Positions 47,210-56,233 are shown, numbered from the stretch's first letter. The stretch is 64,000 bases of DNA from Shewanella putrefaciens (GCF_016406325.1 NZ_CP066370.1:1364001-1428000), one strand, 5' to 3'. Numbers and translations are program-made. The notes: generated by a model not told the origin, from the letters alone.

Positions 47210-47983
47210 TTATTGATGATCCCAAGATAGATTTGACACTATTCTGCAAGGCTCGCAGCGAAAGTGAAATATATCCAATAAAGGTTCATCTAGTTTCCAA
47301 TGTTGATTGCCACAACGTGGGCAAGGCCGTGCCATTTCTGAGGCGAGATCTTGGCCTCCAACTCGATATAAATAGTAATAGGTCGGGATCTTAGTCAGAT
47401 ATTCGATACGACCACGTAAATCCCAACCTCTACGAAATAAATCACTGTCTGGACTCGATAACTCCTCTAACGCGGCAAATTCGGCCTTAGTGGCCGCCGC
47501 CATTTGTAGCTCGTCACAGGCTTGCCATTCGCTCTGCCAACGGATAATACGTTTATGATCGCCATTGAAGGTTGCGGGGAGTCGGTATAAGGGAATGGGG
47601 AGAAGATTATCGCCGCTGCGCAGGGGCGAGCACATATGTACATAACTCGTGTACAACAATTGCCAGCTGGGAGTTTCAGTATTACTGACCTCAGAATTAA
47701 TGTCCTGACCGATAAATTTTTCCCGAGGCGCGAGGAGTTTGGCCTCGGTTAATTCTGCTAAGGCTTTCTTGACCCAAGGACTATGGTATTTATAGGCTAA
47801 ACTGGATTTCTCTGGTAGCAGCAAACGCACCCTAAACTCGCCGTCATTAAAGGCGACAGCAAATTCTCGCCCTAATATTTGGCCGTTAGCTCTATAGGCT
47901 TCAAGGAGTTGATTGATGGCCTTTTCTGCGGCAGAGATGGTCGTGTCGGCAAAGCATTCAAAACGCAGTTCAGTAACAAACAT
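47210..47983 (-). CDS. DUF2310 zinc-ribbon protein
   Basis: 257 residues. The C-terminal zinc ribbon is complete: CPRCGNQHW and FRCEPCRIVSNLSW. The family is annotated as possibly nucleic-acid binding; function unknown. Its ATG overlaps the stop of the upstream 127-residue gene (TAATG), so the two are translationally coupled. Confidence 0.85.
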   Translation of the reverse strand: MFVTELRFECFADTTISAAEKAINQLLEAYRANGQILGREFAVAFNDGEFRVRLLLPEKSSLAYKYHSPWVKKALAELTEAKLLAPREKFIGQDINSEVSNTETPSWQLLYTSYVHMCSPLRSGDNLLPIPLYRLPATFNGDHKRIIRWQSEWQACDELQMAAATKAEFAALEELSSPDSDLFRRGWDLRGRIEYLTKIPTYYYLYRVGGQDLASEMARPCPRCGNQHWKLDEPLLDIFHFRCEPCRIVSNLSWDHQ

Positions 47984-48366
47984 TAAGCCATTTTTCCTTG
48001 GGATTCTAATAGACTGATCCGCTCTTTAAGCACAAGCAGTTCATTTTTTAATTGAACGATTTCTGTATTTTGTTGCTGGATATAATGCTCAAAATGCTGT
48101 TGTTGGGCAATGAGGCGAGCAGAAAGAGCCATTAGGGTTAAGGCTTCATTTGTATCAGCTGTTGCTGCAATCGGATTTGTGATTTTTAATTCAGCTAAGC
48201 GCTCACGTTCAGCTTTCGGCATAGCTTTAAATTGTTGTAAACCTTGGATTAATGTCGGTAACGGCAGACTATTACCTAAACGGGTTTTGATTAACGCTAA
48301 ACTTGGTACTTTGCCGCTAGCTTCGAGAGCATGTGCAACAGCTAATACTTGGTCAATGTTGCTCAT
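47983..48366 (-). CDS. Putative KfrA-like N-terminal helix-turn-helix + coiled-coil protein
   Basis: 127 residues. The first 60 (VLAVAHALEASGKVPSLALIKTRLGN... QGLQQFK) resemble the KfrA N-terminal DNA-binding region. The last 45 (about 80-124) form a heptad-like coiled coil (HYIQQQNTEIVQLKNELLVLKERISLLES). Coupled to the DUF2310 gene. The KfrA resemblance is inference from pattern only; also possible is a plain adaptor. Confidence 0.6.
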   Translation of the reverse strand: MSNIDQVLAVAHALEASGKVPSLALIKTRLGNSLPLPTLIQGLQQFKAMPKAERERLAELKITNPIAATADTNEALTLMALSARLIAQQQHFEHYIQQQNTEIVQLKNELLVLKERISLLESQGKMA

Positions 48367-48511
48367 AATGAGTGAAATTCCTTAATTTATTGCGTGATAA
48401 TAAACCAATATGCAGATGATTGTTATATTTTGATTTATAAAACAATGTGTTAAATCTTGGCACCTGTTTTGCTTTTAATTGCATCTCAATAACAATTACA
48501 CAGGATGTCAT

Positions 48512-48907
48512 ATGATGAACACTAAATTAAATCGCACAATAATGGGTCTCACTTTTTTAGGGGTTGCAAGCTTAGGTCTTAGTGGCTGCGTGGTCAATGT
48601 TGGAGAGGGAGAATCCAATTGGAAAAATCGCGAATCTTGGGAAAAAGTACAGCATAAAAATCGTAATAATTTAACCCAATTAAGTTTAGGTATGACTAAG
48701 GATCAAGTGATGATCATTATGGGAAATGCCGATTTTAGCGAAGCCTATATCCAAAATGGCGATGTTAATAAAGAAGTCATCGTGTTGTTTTATCGCACCC
48801 AGCACACTCACAGTGATGGTAAAACAACTAAGGATGAATGCACTCCCATTGTCATCAGTAATAATGCTTTAGTAGGGTGGGGTGAAACGGCATACAGTAA
48901 AATTTAG
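48512..48907 (+). CDS. DUF3192 lipoprotein
   Basis: 131 residues from ATG 48512 (or 48515), with AGGAT upstream; the frame extends back to a TTG at 48479 without support. Lipobox LSGC (about Cys26). A SmpA/BamE-like core (LSLGMTKDQVMIIMGNADFSEAY) fits DUF3192. Likely an envelope lipoprotein; exact role unknown. Confidence 0.85.
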   Translation: MMNTKLNRTIMGLTFLGVASLGLSGCVVNVGEGESNWKNRESWEKVQHKNRNNLTQLSLGMTKDQVMIIMGNADFSEAYIQNGDVNKEVIVLFYRTQHTHSDGKTTKDECTPIVISNNALVGWGETAYSKI

Positions 48908-48938
48908 AAACTATTCCCCACTAAAGCATTAAAGATAA

Positions 48939-49172
48939 TTAGGCTTTTCTAAGTTGAGTATCTAACTGTTCAACTAGTTGAGTCCATTTCGCATCAGCTT
49001 CTAAGGCCTCAGTAATAAAGTTCTTTTGGGCTTCGGTCCAAAAGGACGCTTCGCTTAAATGTATTTGATGGTCAATCTTATGGTTAGCAATAAATTGGGT
49101 AATAGCTTCGGGTTGATTATCTAGACCGAGTTGTTCAAACAAATGGCTTAAATCTACTGGAGTGGTATCCAT
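48939..49172 (-). CDS. DUF2789 family protein
   Basis: 77 residues, compact helical: MDTTPVDLSHLFEQLGLDN, then FIANHKI and SEASFWTEAQKNFITEAL. The pattern matches DUF2789, function unknown. The frame from ATG 49172 is short but conserved in pattern. Convergent with the DUF3192 gene. Confidence 0.75.
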   Translation of the reverse strand: MDTTPVDLSHLFEQLGLDNQPEAITQFIANHKIDHQIHLSEASFWTEAQKNFITEALEADAKWTQLVEQLDTQLRKA

Positions 49173-49322
49173 TGACTTTCCCTATTCAATATATGCGTTA
49201 GCTTCTAGGGTATGCGTCTGATGGAAAAATGCAATCTTTGATTAAAATTTGCACTTTTTAGTTTCCTTGATACATTGATTTATACCTATTAAGAGTGTGA
49301 TCTAAATCAAGGAATTCTACTT

Positions 49323-49961
49323 ATGGACAACCATACCTTGGACGAGTACCGTGCAGTGTATTTGACTGCTGAAGATTTACGGGTTGCCGCTTCCATCCTC
49401 TATAACGCTTACCACGATGATCCTTTCTTTGTTGAATCTTTGTTTTCCTCAGATAAAGCTGCCTACGAACAAAAATTACGAGCAGCTATTCGTGAAGAAC
49501 TCAACTCGTTGTGGCAGCAAAAACAGGCACTGATTGGTCTGTTTGATCAAGAGCGGTTAGTGGGTGTGGTTTGTGTTGTTACTCAAGAAGTCCCCTTAGG
49601 AGAGGCACGATATTGGCACTGGCGTTTAAAAATGTTGCTCGGAACGGGTTGGCAATCTACTCAATCTATTATGAAAAAAGAATCGAGTATTGTTGAACTC
49701 TTGCCAAGTAATCGTTGTGGGATCCTACAATTTATTGCCTTAACGCCAAGCGAACAACATAAAGGTTTAGGGCATCAACTTGTACAAGCCGTTGTTAGCT
49801 GGTGCGATGAGCAGCGTGAACTCGATGGTATTGGCGTGTTTGCAGCACAAGAAAGCCATACCCATTTGTTCACTCAGCACGATTTTGTCTCCTTAGGTGA
49901 ACTGACTATTGGCAGTATCTCAGGACAATTATTATTTTATGCGGGGCAACAAAATGAATGA
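49323..49961 (+). CDS. GNAT family N-acetyltransferase
   Basis: 212 residues. The CoA-binding motif is LQFIALTPSEQHKGLGHQLV, with the following helix and VFAAQESH. Substrate unknown. Ribosome site AAGGAA before ATG 49323. Downstream is the CsrB-type RNA pair, not an operon partner. Confidence 0.85.
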   Translation: MDNHTLDEYRAVYLTAEDLRVAASILYNAYHDDPFFVESLFSSDKAAYEQKLRAAIREELNSLWQQKQALIGLFDQERLVGVVCVVTQEVPLGEARYWHWRLKMLLGTGWQSTQSIMKKESSIVELLPSNRCGILQFIALTPSEQHKGLGHQLVQAVVSWCDEQRELDGIGVFAAQESHTHLFTQHDFVSLGELTIGSISGQLLFYAGQQNE

Positions 49962-50032
49962 ACGCTTCACTCGTTTTTCTGATTTTGGTTTAGGAAGGAT
50001 GACGGGAACGTAAAGTGAGAAGCTCATGCTCT

Positions 50033-50050
50033 TGTGAGAGATCGCTTACA
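50033..50050 (+). promoter_or_regulatory. GacA/UvrY box upstream of csrB1
   Basis: TGTGAG-6-CTTACA, matching the GacA/UvrY consensus TGTAAG-N6-CTTACA except one base. It ends 159 bases before the -10 TAGAAT at 50209. Distal GacA boxes at about -180 are typical for csr/rsm RNAs. Confidence 0.75.
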
Positions 50051-50220
50051 AAGGTTGTAGGATAAAATGTTTTCTTTGTTGATTGTTTTGTAGTCACATG
50101 TCAGCTAATCTTTTTTAATTCATTTAGTTAGGTTGTTTGCATAGATTTATGGCTGAAATTTTGGTTTGTGAGTGTTCTTTGAGTAGAACAAAAAAATACG
50201 TATTAGCGTAGAATTCTCTC

Positions 50221-50622
50221 ATGGCCAAGTTAAATGGATTGCATAGATTGCAGCACAGGCCAAATGGACGCAGGAAGCAATGAATTTTGATTTAAGGATG
50301 GATACAGGACACGCTTAGGGATTAAGCATCTACTCGATATAGGATGTATCGAGTCAAGGATAAGTATAAGGGTGAACAGCTTATACTCAATCAGGAAGAG
50401 AAATATGCAGGATGCAACAGGACTAAGCCATAGGATATGGTTGGATCCGAAGCAGGATATTCGGTTCAAAGGACTGAGTGTTAAAGCTTTAACACAGGGA
50501 TAAAAAGGGATTCAAGGACGATGCAGGATGCAAACGGACGCATGGATGGTGCAGGGAGCACTCATTAAGCAGGAAGGCTTACAAGGGATAAATGGGGCGC
50601 ACTGGGTGCGCCCTTTTCTTTT
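50221..50622 (+). ncRNA. csrB1: CsrB-type sRNA, copy 1
   Basis: About 400 bases with some 25 GGA trinucleotides, many as CAGGATG or AGGGA in predicted loops, the signature of CsrB family RNAs that bind and sequester CsrA. No reading frame of note. The promoter -10 TAGAAT is at 50209-50214; the start near 50221 is estimated. It ends at a strong terminator (stem 50595-50613, then TTTTCTTTTT). The location beside syd/yqcC parallels E. coli csrB. Confidence 0.88.
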
Positions 50623-50623
50623 T
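50594..50623 (+). terminator. Terminator of csrB1
   Basis: GGGCGCA/TGCGCCC seven-bp stem, loop CTGGG, then TTTTCTTTTT. Confidence 0.85.
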
Positions 50624-50673
50624 GTCTTTCTGAATTTTTTCATCGCCTAAAATATTCAAATTGCCTGATTCTG

Positions 50674-50691
50674 TGTGAGATATCTCTCACA
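50674..50691 (+). promoter_or_regulatory. GacA/UvrY box upstream of csrB2
   Basis: TGTGAG-6-CTCACA, an almost perfect palindrome. It ends 158 bases before the second TAGAAT at 50849, the same spacing as in copy 1. Confidence 0.75.
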
Positions 50692-50860
50692 TATATGTAA
50701 GTTATTTGTAAATCCATAGAAAGAAAAAAACATGTCATCATTTAAAAACTGATTTATATTAATAGCTTACAATTTATTTTTGATTATTTCGTTTATATTA
50801 CAATTAACATCATTCTATCTCTATTAAGAAGCAAGAAGTTAGCTAGCGTAGAATTGGCTT

Positions 50861-51181
50861 TGTAGATGGAAAGACTGCTTATCAGGGATAGATAACCTAG
50901 TTGCATAGGGACGGCAATGGCACATGGAGTGCGATTGAAAGGATGCTATTTACCCTATTTCATGGATGATGGTGATGGTGGAACCGCTCAAGAAAGAGCA
51001 AGCTTAGCATAAGGATAGCTAAGAAATAGGAATGTATGTCAATACAGGGAAATATCAGGGATTGATCAGGGATGATGCAGGATGCTCGAATTCGCAAGGA
51101 TGGTGCAGGGAGCACAATAATAGCAGGATGGCTTAACAGAGAACCAGAGGGTGTGATCTTAGGATCACACCCTTTCTTTTT
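50861..51181 (+). ncRNA. csrB2: CsrB-type sRNA, copy 2
   Basis: About 320 bases with some 17 GGA motifs (AGGGA, CAGGATG). It shares the -10 context TAGCGTAGAATT with copy 1, though the rest of the sequence is quite different. Ends with stem 51149-51172 and TTTCTTTT. Same direction as copy 1, separated from it by about 240 bases. Confidence 0.87.
51149..51181 (+). terminator. Terminator of csrB2
   Basis: GGGTGTGATC pairs with GATCACACCC, loop TTAG, then TTTCTTTTT. Confidence 0.85.
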
Positions 51182-51249
51182 AGTCAATTGGCCGTCGTTA
51201 GTGAATACTTTAGGAAATGACGTTATTTGGATTTGGCAATACTAGGGTT

Positions 51250-51636
51250 TTAGTGACATTTCCCTGAGTTACATCCACCTTGACTGCCGCAGCCGCCAAA
51301 CTTGCCTTGAGCCGTGGGGGCTTCATGCCATTCAGGTTCTGGGAATATCGGCCATTCAATTTTTTGAATTTTCTTACCCAACATCCAAATATGACCTCGA
51401 TATTGATTAATACCATCGGTGCTAAATTCAAATAAGTACTTTGCTTTCCAACAAATTCCTGTGGTTCCACCTAGGCTTGGGCGCGCAGTTTCCATTGCAA
51501 TTGCCAAAAGTTGAACCTTCTGTCGACAACATTCTTTCTCGGCAAAAATACGGCTTAATTCTGCCATTTGACGTAGTTGCCAAAAAAATGCGGCAATGAC
51601 AACAACCGCAATAATTAACAGTAGATCTGACATCAT
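51250..51636 (-). CDS. DUF3301 family protein
   Basis: 128 residues. One N-terminal membrane helix (LLLIIAVVVIAAFFWQL). The conserved middle segment has KECCRQKVQLLAIAMETARPSLGG and YLFEFSTDG. A Cys/Gly-rich tail follows (GGCGSQGGCNSGKCH) that could hold metal. Family function unknown. Its ATG overlaps the DUF3549 stop (ATGA). Confidence 0.85.
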   Translation of the reverse strand: MMSDLLLIIAVVVIAAFFWQLRQMAELSRIFAEKECCRQKVQLLAIAMETARPSLGGTTGICWKAKYLFEFSTDGINQYRGHIWMLGKKIQKIEWPIFPEPEWHEAPTAQGKFGGCGSQGGCNSGKCH

Positions 51637-52646
51637 TTACTTGCTGCCTTAAACAAACCACCGATGGCTTGTGATAGTTGAATGCTTCGATTGGGATTTC
51701 TTAATTCACCTAGTAATAGATTGCGTAAACTAGGGATTGCCACAATATCAGCAAAGATCTGATTAAAAAAGGTTTGGGGCTGTAGTGCAAGCGCTTCTAA
51801 GTAAATACTGCGACTTAACTCCTGCTTTAGCACAGTCCAATTGCGTCCAGCGATACTTATGAGGGTATTTGCATCTAGGTTAGATCCTTGATGCAAGTGG
51901 GCTAACGCTTTTTGACTTAGTTCGCTATTTGATGCTAATGCCCTGAGAAAATACGCTTTATGTTCAGGCTCTGCTGCGGTGAGTTTGTTTAAGATTTTGT
52001 TGGCAAGCAAGGGACTAATTTGTACATGTTCTAAGCATTGACAAAGGGCAATTTGTACTTCAATGGCTGCCGAATCGAAACTGGTGAGTAGTTTTGCTTC
52101 ATGGTCGAGTTCATTTGCTCGAACGCATACATCTGCAATGCCTTGTATACCAATATGTTGCCATTGATTTGGCGCAATTTGTCCCGATAAATATTGCATG
52201 GCAAATTCATATTGAACTGATGCATGTTGCCCCAATTGTTTACGAACTAAGGCGTTAAAGACTGCTAATTTTTCCTGGCTTGGTGTAAAGCTAAAAGGGT
52301 TATTTGCAAGATGCTCCTGTTGTTCATTACTCAGTGGTTGAGTTGGATCTTGTCCAAGTGCCGATAATACCATTTCAATAAATTGTGAACGTGGAGCAGG
52401 TGAGAGCAAGCCTTGTTCATCTAAAGCCAGTTTTAGAAACCAAATAAAGTGTTGCTGACTCGCATCCCAAAACACGATTGCAAATTGTGCATGTCCTTGA
52501 ATAGGGTAAGGATAGGGCGTAGCAAGGGATTCGATTTGATGGAATGCTAACATATCAATGTGTTGTACCCTACGGCCAAGATCATACACTTGAAATTGGG
52601 TTTTTGCGGTCGTTAAAAACTGGCTTAAAGTTGTAATTTCAGTCAT
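51633..52646 (-). CDS. DUF3549 family protein
   Basis: 337 residues, no membrane segments. N-terminal FLTTAKTQFQVYDLGRRVQHI and FAIVFWDASQQHFIWFLKLALDEQGLL, then HEAT-like helical repeats (about 150-330). The pattern is that of DUF3549, function unknown. Coupled with DUF3301 by a 4-base overlap. Divergent from yqcC. Confidence 0.85.
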   Translation of the reverse strand: MTEITTLSQFLTTAKTQFQVYDLGRRVQHIDMLAFHQIESLATPYPYPIQGHAQFAIVFWDASQQHFIWFLKLALDEQGLLSPAPRSQFIEMVLSALGQDPTQPLSNEQQEHLANNPFSFTPSQEKLAVFNALVRKQLGQHASVQYEFAMQYLSGQIAPNQWQHIGIQGIADVCVRANELDHEAKLLTSFDSAAIEVQIALCQCLEHVQISPLLANKILNKLTAAEPEHKAYFLRALASNSELSQKALAHLHQGSNLDANTLISIAGRNWTVLKQELSRSIYLEALALQPQTFFNQIFADIVAIPSLRNLLLGELRNPNRSIQLSQAIGGLFKAASK

Positions 52647-52795
52647 TGGGTTGCCATACGGATCAAAAGAGGCTCAATAAATTGGCGACATTATAGGGGG
52701 AAGTGAAGCCAGATGGTATGATTGCCGAATTTTAAAGGGGCTGATGGTTCAGTGAACTTTATCATTGCGCTTGATGCTAAATGGAGCTCAATTCT

Positions 52796-53116
52796 ATGTT
52801 ATATAGCCAAACACAGGCGAAATTAGAACAAATTGCGCAGTGCTTGCAGCAATTTGGATTATGGTCGCAAAGATCGCCTTCAGATGAGGCGATGGCAAGC
52901 ACTGCTCCCTTTGCTTGCGATCTTATGCCCTTAGAGCATTGGCTACAGTTTATTTTTATCCCCCGTATGCAAGCGTTAATTGATGCTGGGCAGCCATTGC
53001 CGACAAGCATTGCTATAGCGCCCATGGCACAACATGTATGGCAAGAAATCACTAAATTACAGCCGTTAATTGGGCTATTGAATGAATTGGATATGTTGTT
53101 AAATGAACCAAGATAA
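52796..53116 (+). CDS. yqcC: YqcC (DUF446) family protein
   Basis: 106 residues from ATG 52796 (GGAG at 10 bases; ATG 52781 has no site). YqcC features: LYSQTQAKLEQIAQCLQQFGLW, MPLEHWLQFIFIPRMQALI, EITKLQPLIGLLNELDMLL. Helical protein of unknown role. Overlaps truC by 14 bases, as in E. coli. Confidence 0.92.
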   Translation: MLYSQTQAKLEQIAQCLQQFGLWSQRSPSDEAMASTAPFACDLMPLEHWLQFIFIPRMQALIDAGQPLPTSIAIAPMAQHVWQEITKLQPLIGLLNELDMLLNEPR

Positions 53117-53945
53117 TATGTGGCTTGATATGCCAGATGATGAATTAGATCATGTGGTATTGAATAATACCGATGAGCAAGCGCCCGATATTCGAATCCT
53201 CTTTGAAGATGAACATATTGTAGCGATCCATAAACCCGCAGGTTTATTAGTACATCGCAGCTATTTGGCTCGCCGCGAGCGTTTTTTTGCCATGCAGTTA
53301 ACTCGTGATTTAGTTGGGTGTCATGTGTTCCCTGTGCATCGTTTAGATAGACCAACTTCTGGCGTGTTATTATTTGCCAAGAGCAGTGAAGTTGCTAATG
53401 CGTTATGTGAGCAATTTGCTGAGCATTCCATAGAGAAACAGTATCTTGCGCTAGTTCGTGGCAACATGCATGAAAGTGGGATATTGGATTATCCCCTCAA
53501 AGTTGAACTTGATGAGCTTGGAGATAAACATGCCCGCCAAGATAAAGCAGCACAGGATGCCGTTACGGCTTTTAAGCCCTTACTCAATGCTGAAATTCCA
53601 TATCCATCGGGACGATATCCGACGAGCCGCTTTGCATTAGTGCAACTTACCCCAAAGACTGGACGTAAACATCAGCTTAGAAGACACATGGCACATTTAC
53701 GCCATCCCATTTTAGGAGATACAACCCACGGTGACGGAAAACAAAATACCTTTTTCCGCGAGCATTTCGGCATTAATCGTTTATGGCTTATCGCGAAAAA
53801 GCTCACTTTCACGCATCCTGTCACTCAATCTCGACTCAGTATTGAAACCGAGCTTGAACAACAATGGGAAACGGTGTTCACAGGACTTGGCTGGGATGAC
53901 GTTGTCTTGAGCAATGATGCGCCATTTTTGATCGCTAAAAATTAG
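53103..53945 (+). CDS. truC: TruC, tRNA pseudouridine-65 synthase
   Basis: 280 residues. RluA-type catalytic motif HRLDRPTSGVLLFAKS (Asp nucleophile), the KPAGLLVHRS loop, and TPKTGRKHQLRRHMAHLRHPILGD. TruC makes pseudouridine 65 in tRNA-Ile1 and tRNA-Asp. It starts within the end of yqcC. Confidence 0.94.
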   Translation: MNQDNMWLDMPDDELDHVVLNNTDEQAPDIRILFEDEHIVAIHKPAGLLVHRSYLARRERFFAMQLTRDLVGCHVFPVHRLDRPTSGVLLFAKSSEVANALCEQFAEHSIEKQYLALVRGNMHESGILDYPLKVELDELGDKHARQDKAAQDAVTAFKPLLNAEIPYPSGRYPTSRFALVQLTPKTGRKHQLRRHMAHLRHPILGDTTHGDGKQNTFFREHFGINRLWLIAKKLTFTHPVTQSRLSIETELEQQWETVFTGLGWDDVVLSNDAPFLIAKN

Positions 53946-54028
53946 CCCATATTTTTGACACTTACTCTCTTGTCTCGCTGAGCTTATCAAGGTTTAGTGT
54001 CAATGCTTGCTAAAATATAGGCAAGTTA

Positions 54029-54211
54029 TTAGGGCATTTTGGCTTTTAATGGACGCAGTTTTTGCATCATATTGGCTAACGTTGAAAAACCTGGCGTAGG
54101 GAAGTGAGGAGATTGAAGTTCTTGCTGGGCGGCGTGGAAATAATTTTTGCGTCGAGTATTGGCGGTTTTATGATGTTGTTTGAAGTGTTTTTGCCTAGTG
54201 GTCTGTCGCAT
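54029..54211 (-). CDS. Small basic protein, unknown function
   Basis: 60 residues, very basic with many His/Gln/Lys. The ATG at 54211 has a very good ribosome site (AGGAAGG, 7 bases), the main support that it is real. No family recognised. The rest of 53946-54335 holds nothing else that I can support. Confidence 0.5.
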   Translation of the reverse strand: MRQTTRQKHFKQHHKTANTRRKNYFHAAQQELQSPHFPTPGFSTLANMMQKLRPLKAKMP

Positions 54212-54335
54212 CAGTTGCCTTCCTCATGCCCAATAACTTGATTTCTTAAAATTTTTTACGCCGTCACTTGCTCTAAAGCCTGAGAATAAAGTAAGTTCAG
54301 CTTAATAGAGTTTTATACGCGGGGCGGAGTATATC

Positions 54336-54800
54336 ATGAAAAAGGTCAATTTGGTGTTTGGCACTGTGTATGGAAGTGCACAATTTACCGCCGAAACCTT
54401 AGAAAAGGAATTAACGGTTTTAGGTTATAAAGTGAGACTATGGCAACCCAATGAGATTGCAAACTTTATTCCCCCTAAAGATGAAATATTAGTCGTAGTG
54501 ACCTCCACCACAGGGCAAGGCGATCTACCTGAAGATATCCAACCGTGGTTTTATCATTTAAAACATACCGCACCTTATTTACCCGAGCTTAAATACAGTG
54601 TGATTGCGCTGGGTGATTCTGGTTACGATACCTTTTGTGGTGCTGGTCGGGCTGTCGATGAATTGTTAAGTGAACTTGGCGCTACATCCATAATGGAGCG
54701 TTTAGAAATTGATGCCTGTGAGACCATGGAACCCGAGGTTGAAGCAATAAAATGGCTGGAACGCTGGAATCAAGTCGTCAAATCCGAGCTCGTCGCTTAG
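54336..54800 (+). CDS. MioC/YqcA-type flavodoxin
   Basis: 154 residues with the flavodoxin FMN phosphate loop GTVYGSAQFTAE, the STTGQGDLPEDIQPW loop and ALGDSGYDTFCGAGRAVDELL. Electron carrier in the cytoplasm; YqcA-type in the truC-yqcC-syd context of E. coli. Its 3' end overlaps the PTS gene start by 49 bases. Confidence 0.9.
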   Translation: MKKVNLVFGTVYGSAQFTAETLEKELTVLGYKVRLWQPNEIANFIPPKDEILVVVTSTTGQGDLPEDIQPWFYHLKHTAPYLPELKYSVIALGDSGYDTFCGAGRAVDELLSELGATSIMERLEIDACETMEPEVEAIKWLERWNQVVKSELVA

Positions 54801-56233
54801 GTCGGTTTGTCACACAGCAGTGGTTTAAATTTGCTCAGCGCTTAAGTCAGGCGCTGCTCATTCCTATTGCTATTTTACCTGCTGCAGGGATTATGCTCGG
54901 CTTAACGGCCACCCCGATTGCTTTTGTCCCCGAAGAGTTAACCATTTTGATGTTGGCAGTGGGTAAATTGATTTTTGCTATTATGCCGATGTTGTTTGCC
55001 GTGGCCGTTGCCATTGGGTTTTGTCGTGATCAAGGTATTGCCGCATTCACGGCGGTATTTGGTTATGGCGTGATGACGGCAACATTAGCAGCGTTGGCGG
55101 ATCTTTACCATTTACCGACTCAAGCGCTGCTGGGAATGGAAACCTTAGATACTGGGATTGCAGGTGGCATGTTGCTCGGCGGCATAACCTGCTTAGCGGT
55201 GCGAGTGAGCCAATATATTCGATTACCTGCTATTTTCTCCTTCTTTGAAGGACGACGCAGTGCATCTTTACTCATTATTCCATTAGCAATGTGTTTAGGT
55301 TACGTGCTTGCCCACATCTGGCCGTCATTATCATTATTGATTGAGCACGTATCCGATTGGGCTGTTTATCAAAAGCCTGCCATGGCTTTCGGTGTCTATG
55401 GTACGTTTGAGCGTTTGCTTATTCCCCTTGGGTTGCATCATATTTGGAATGCGCCGTTTTACTTAGAAGTGGGGCAATTTCAGACTCAAGGTACAGACGT
55501 TATTCGTGGAGAGGTAGCGCGTTATTTAGCAGGCGATCCTCAAGCTGGCAATCTTGCTGGTGGGTATTTGATTAAAATGTGGGGACTACCTGCGGCGGCA
55601 CTTGCTATGTGGCGTTGTGCCGATAGATCTGAGCGCAATAGTGTGGCGGGTATTATGCTTTCAGCGGCGGCGGCTTGCTGGCTGACAGGTGTGACTGAAC
55701 CTATCGAATTTGCATTTCTGTTTGTGGCGCCGATCCTCTTTATTATTCATGCTCTGTTATCTGGTTTTGCATATTTTATCTGCATAGTGCTTGATATTCA
55801 CCATAGCATTGTCTTTTCCCATGGCTTGGTAGACTTTATGCTTTTATTCCCTCTTTCACGTAATACTAGTTGGTTTATTTTTCTTGGACCTTTAACCGCA
55901 ATAGTATATTACCTATTGTTTAGATTGAGCATTGTAGCTTTCAACCTGAAAACGCCCGGTCGATTAGAACCTGAGGATGGGCATAGGAGTAAGGAAAGTT
56001 TAAGGGCGATTATTGCCGCATTGGGGGGGCGTGAAAATATTGTTGAACTTAATGCTTGTCTAACAAGGCTGCGCTTAAGTGTTAATCGGCCTGAGCTAGT
56101 GAATAAATTGCGTTTGAGTCAGTTAGGGGCCAAGGGCGTTATTGTGATGGGAAAAGGGGTGCAAGTCGTTTATGGCACTAAAGCTGAAACTCTGCGTAAA
56201 GTATTGCAACGCTATATCGATACCCGTCGGTAA
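54752..56233 (+). CDS. PTS EIICB transporter, glucose/N-acetylglucosamine superfamily
   Basis: 493 residues. EIIC membrane domain (about 30-400): PIAILPAAGIMLGL, AFGVYGTFERLLIPLGLHHIWNAPFYLEVGQF (sugar/His region), GVTEPIEFAFLF, VFSHGLVDF. C-terminal EIIB domain (about 415-490) with the phosphorylated cysteine in ELNACLTRLRLSV. No EIIA domain. The sugar is not certain; GlcNAc and glucose are candidates. ATG 54752 is the only good start and lies 49 bases inside the flavodoxin gene; no clear ribosome site. Confidence 0.88.
   Translation: MAGTLESSRQIRARRLGRFVTQQWFKFAQRLSQALLIPIAILPAAGIMLGLTATPIAFVPEELTILMLAVGKLIFAIMPMLFAVAVAIGFCRDQGIAAFTAVFGYGVMTATLAALADLYHLPTQALLGMETLDTGIAGGMLLGGITCLAVRVSQYIRLPAIFSFFEGRRSASLLIIPLAMCLGYVLAHIWPSLSLLIEHVSDWAVYQKPAMAFGVYGTFERLLIPLGLHHIWNAPFYLEVGQFQTQGTDVIRGEVARYLAGDPQAGNLAGGYLIKMWGLPAAALAMWRCADRSERNSVAGIMLSAAAACWLTGVTEPIEFAFLFVAPILFIIHALLSGFAYFICIVLDIHHSIVFSHGLVDFMLLFPLSRNTSWFIFLGPLTAIVYYLLFRLSIVAFNLKTPGRLEPEDGHRSKESLRAIIAALGGRENIVELNACLTRLRLSVNRPELVNKLRLSQLGAKGVIVMGKGVQVVYGTKAETLRKVLQRYIDTRR

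Noticed and set aside
50221..51181. Repeated GGA words could suggest a CRISPR or satellite array
   Set aside because: No regular unit length or spacers; GGA motifs in loops plus terminators and GacA boxes fit CsrB-type RNA.
51210..51470. Minus-strand frame of 86 residues (MEPQEF)
   Set aside because: Overlaps DUF3301 in another frame and lacks conserved features.
52777..53355. Minus-strand frame of 192 residues
   Set aside because: Antisense to yqcC and truC, which both have clear family motifs; composition is that of a shadow.
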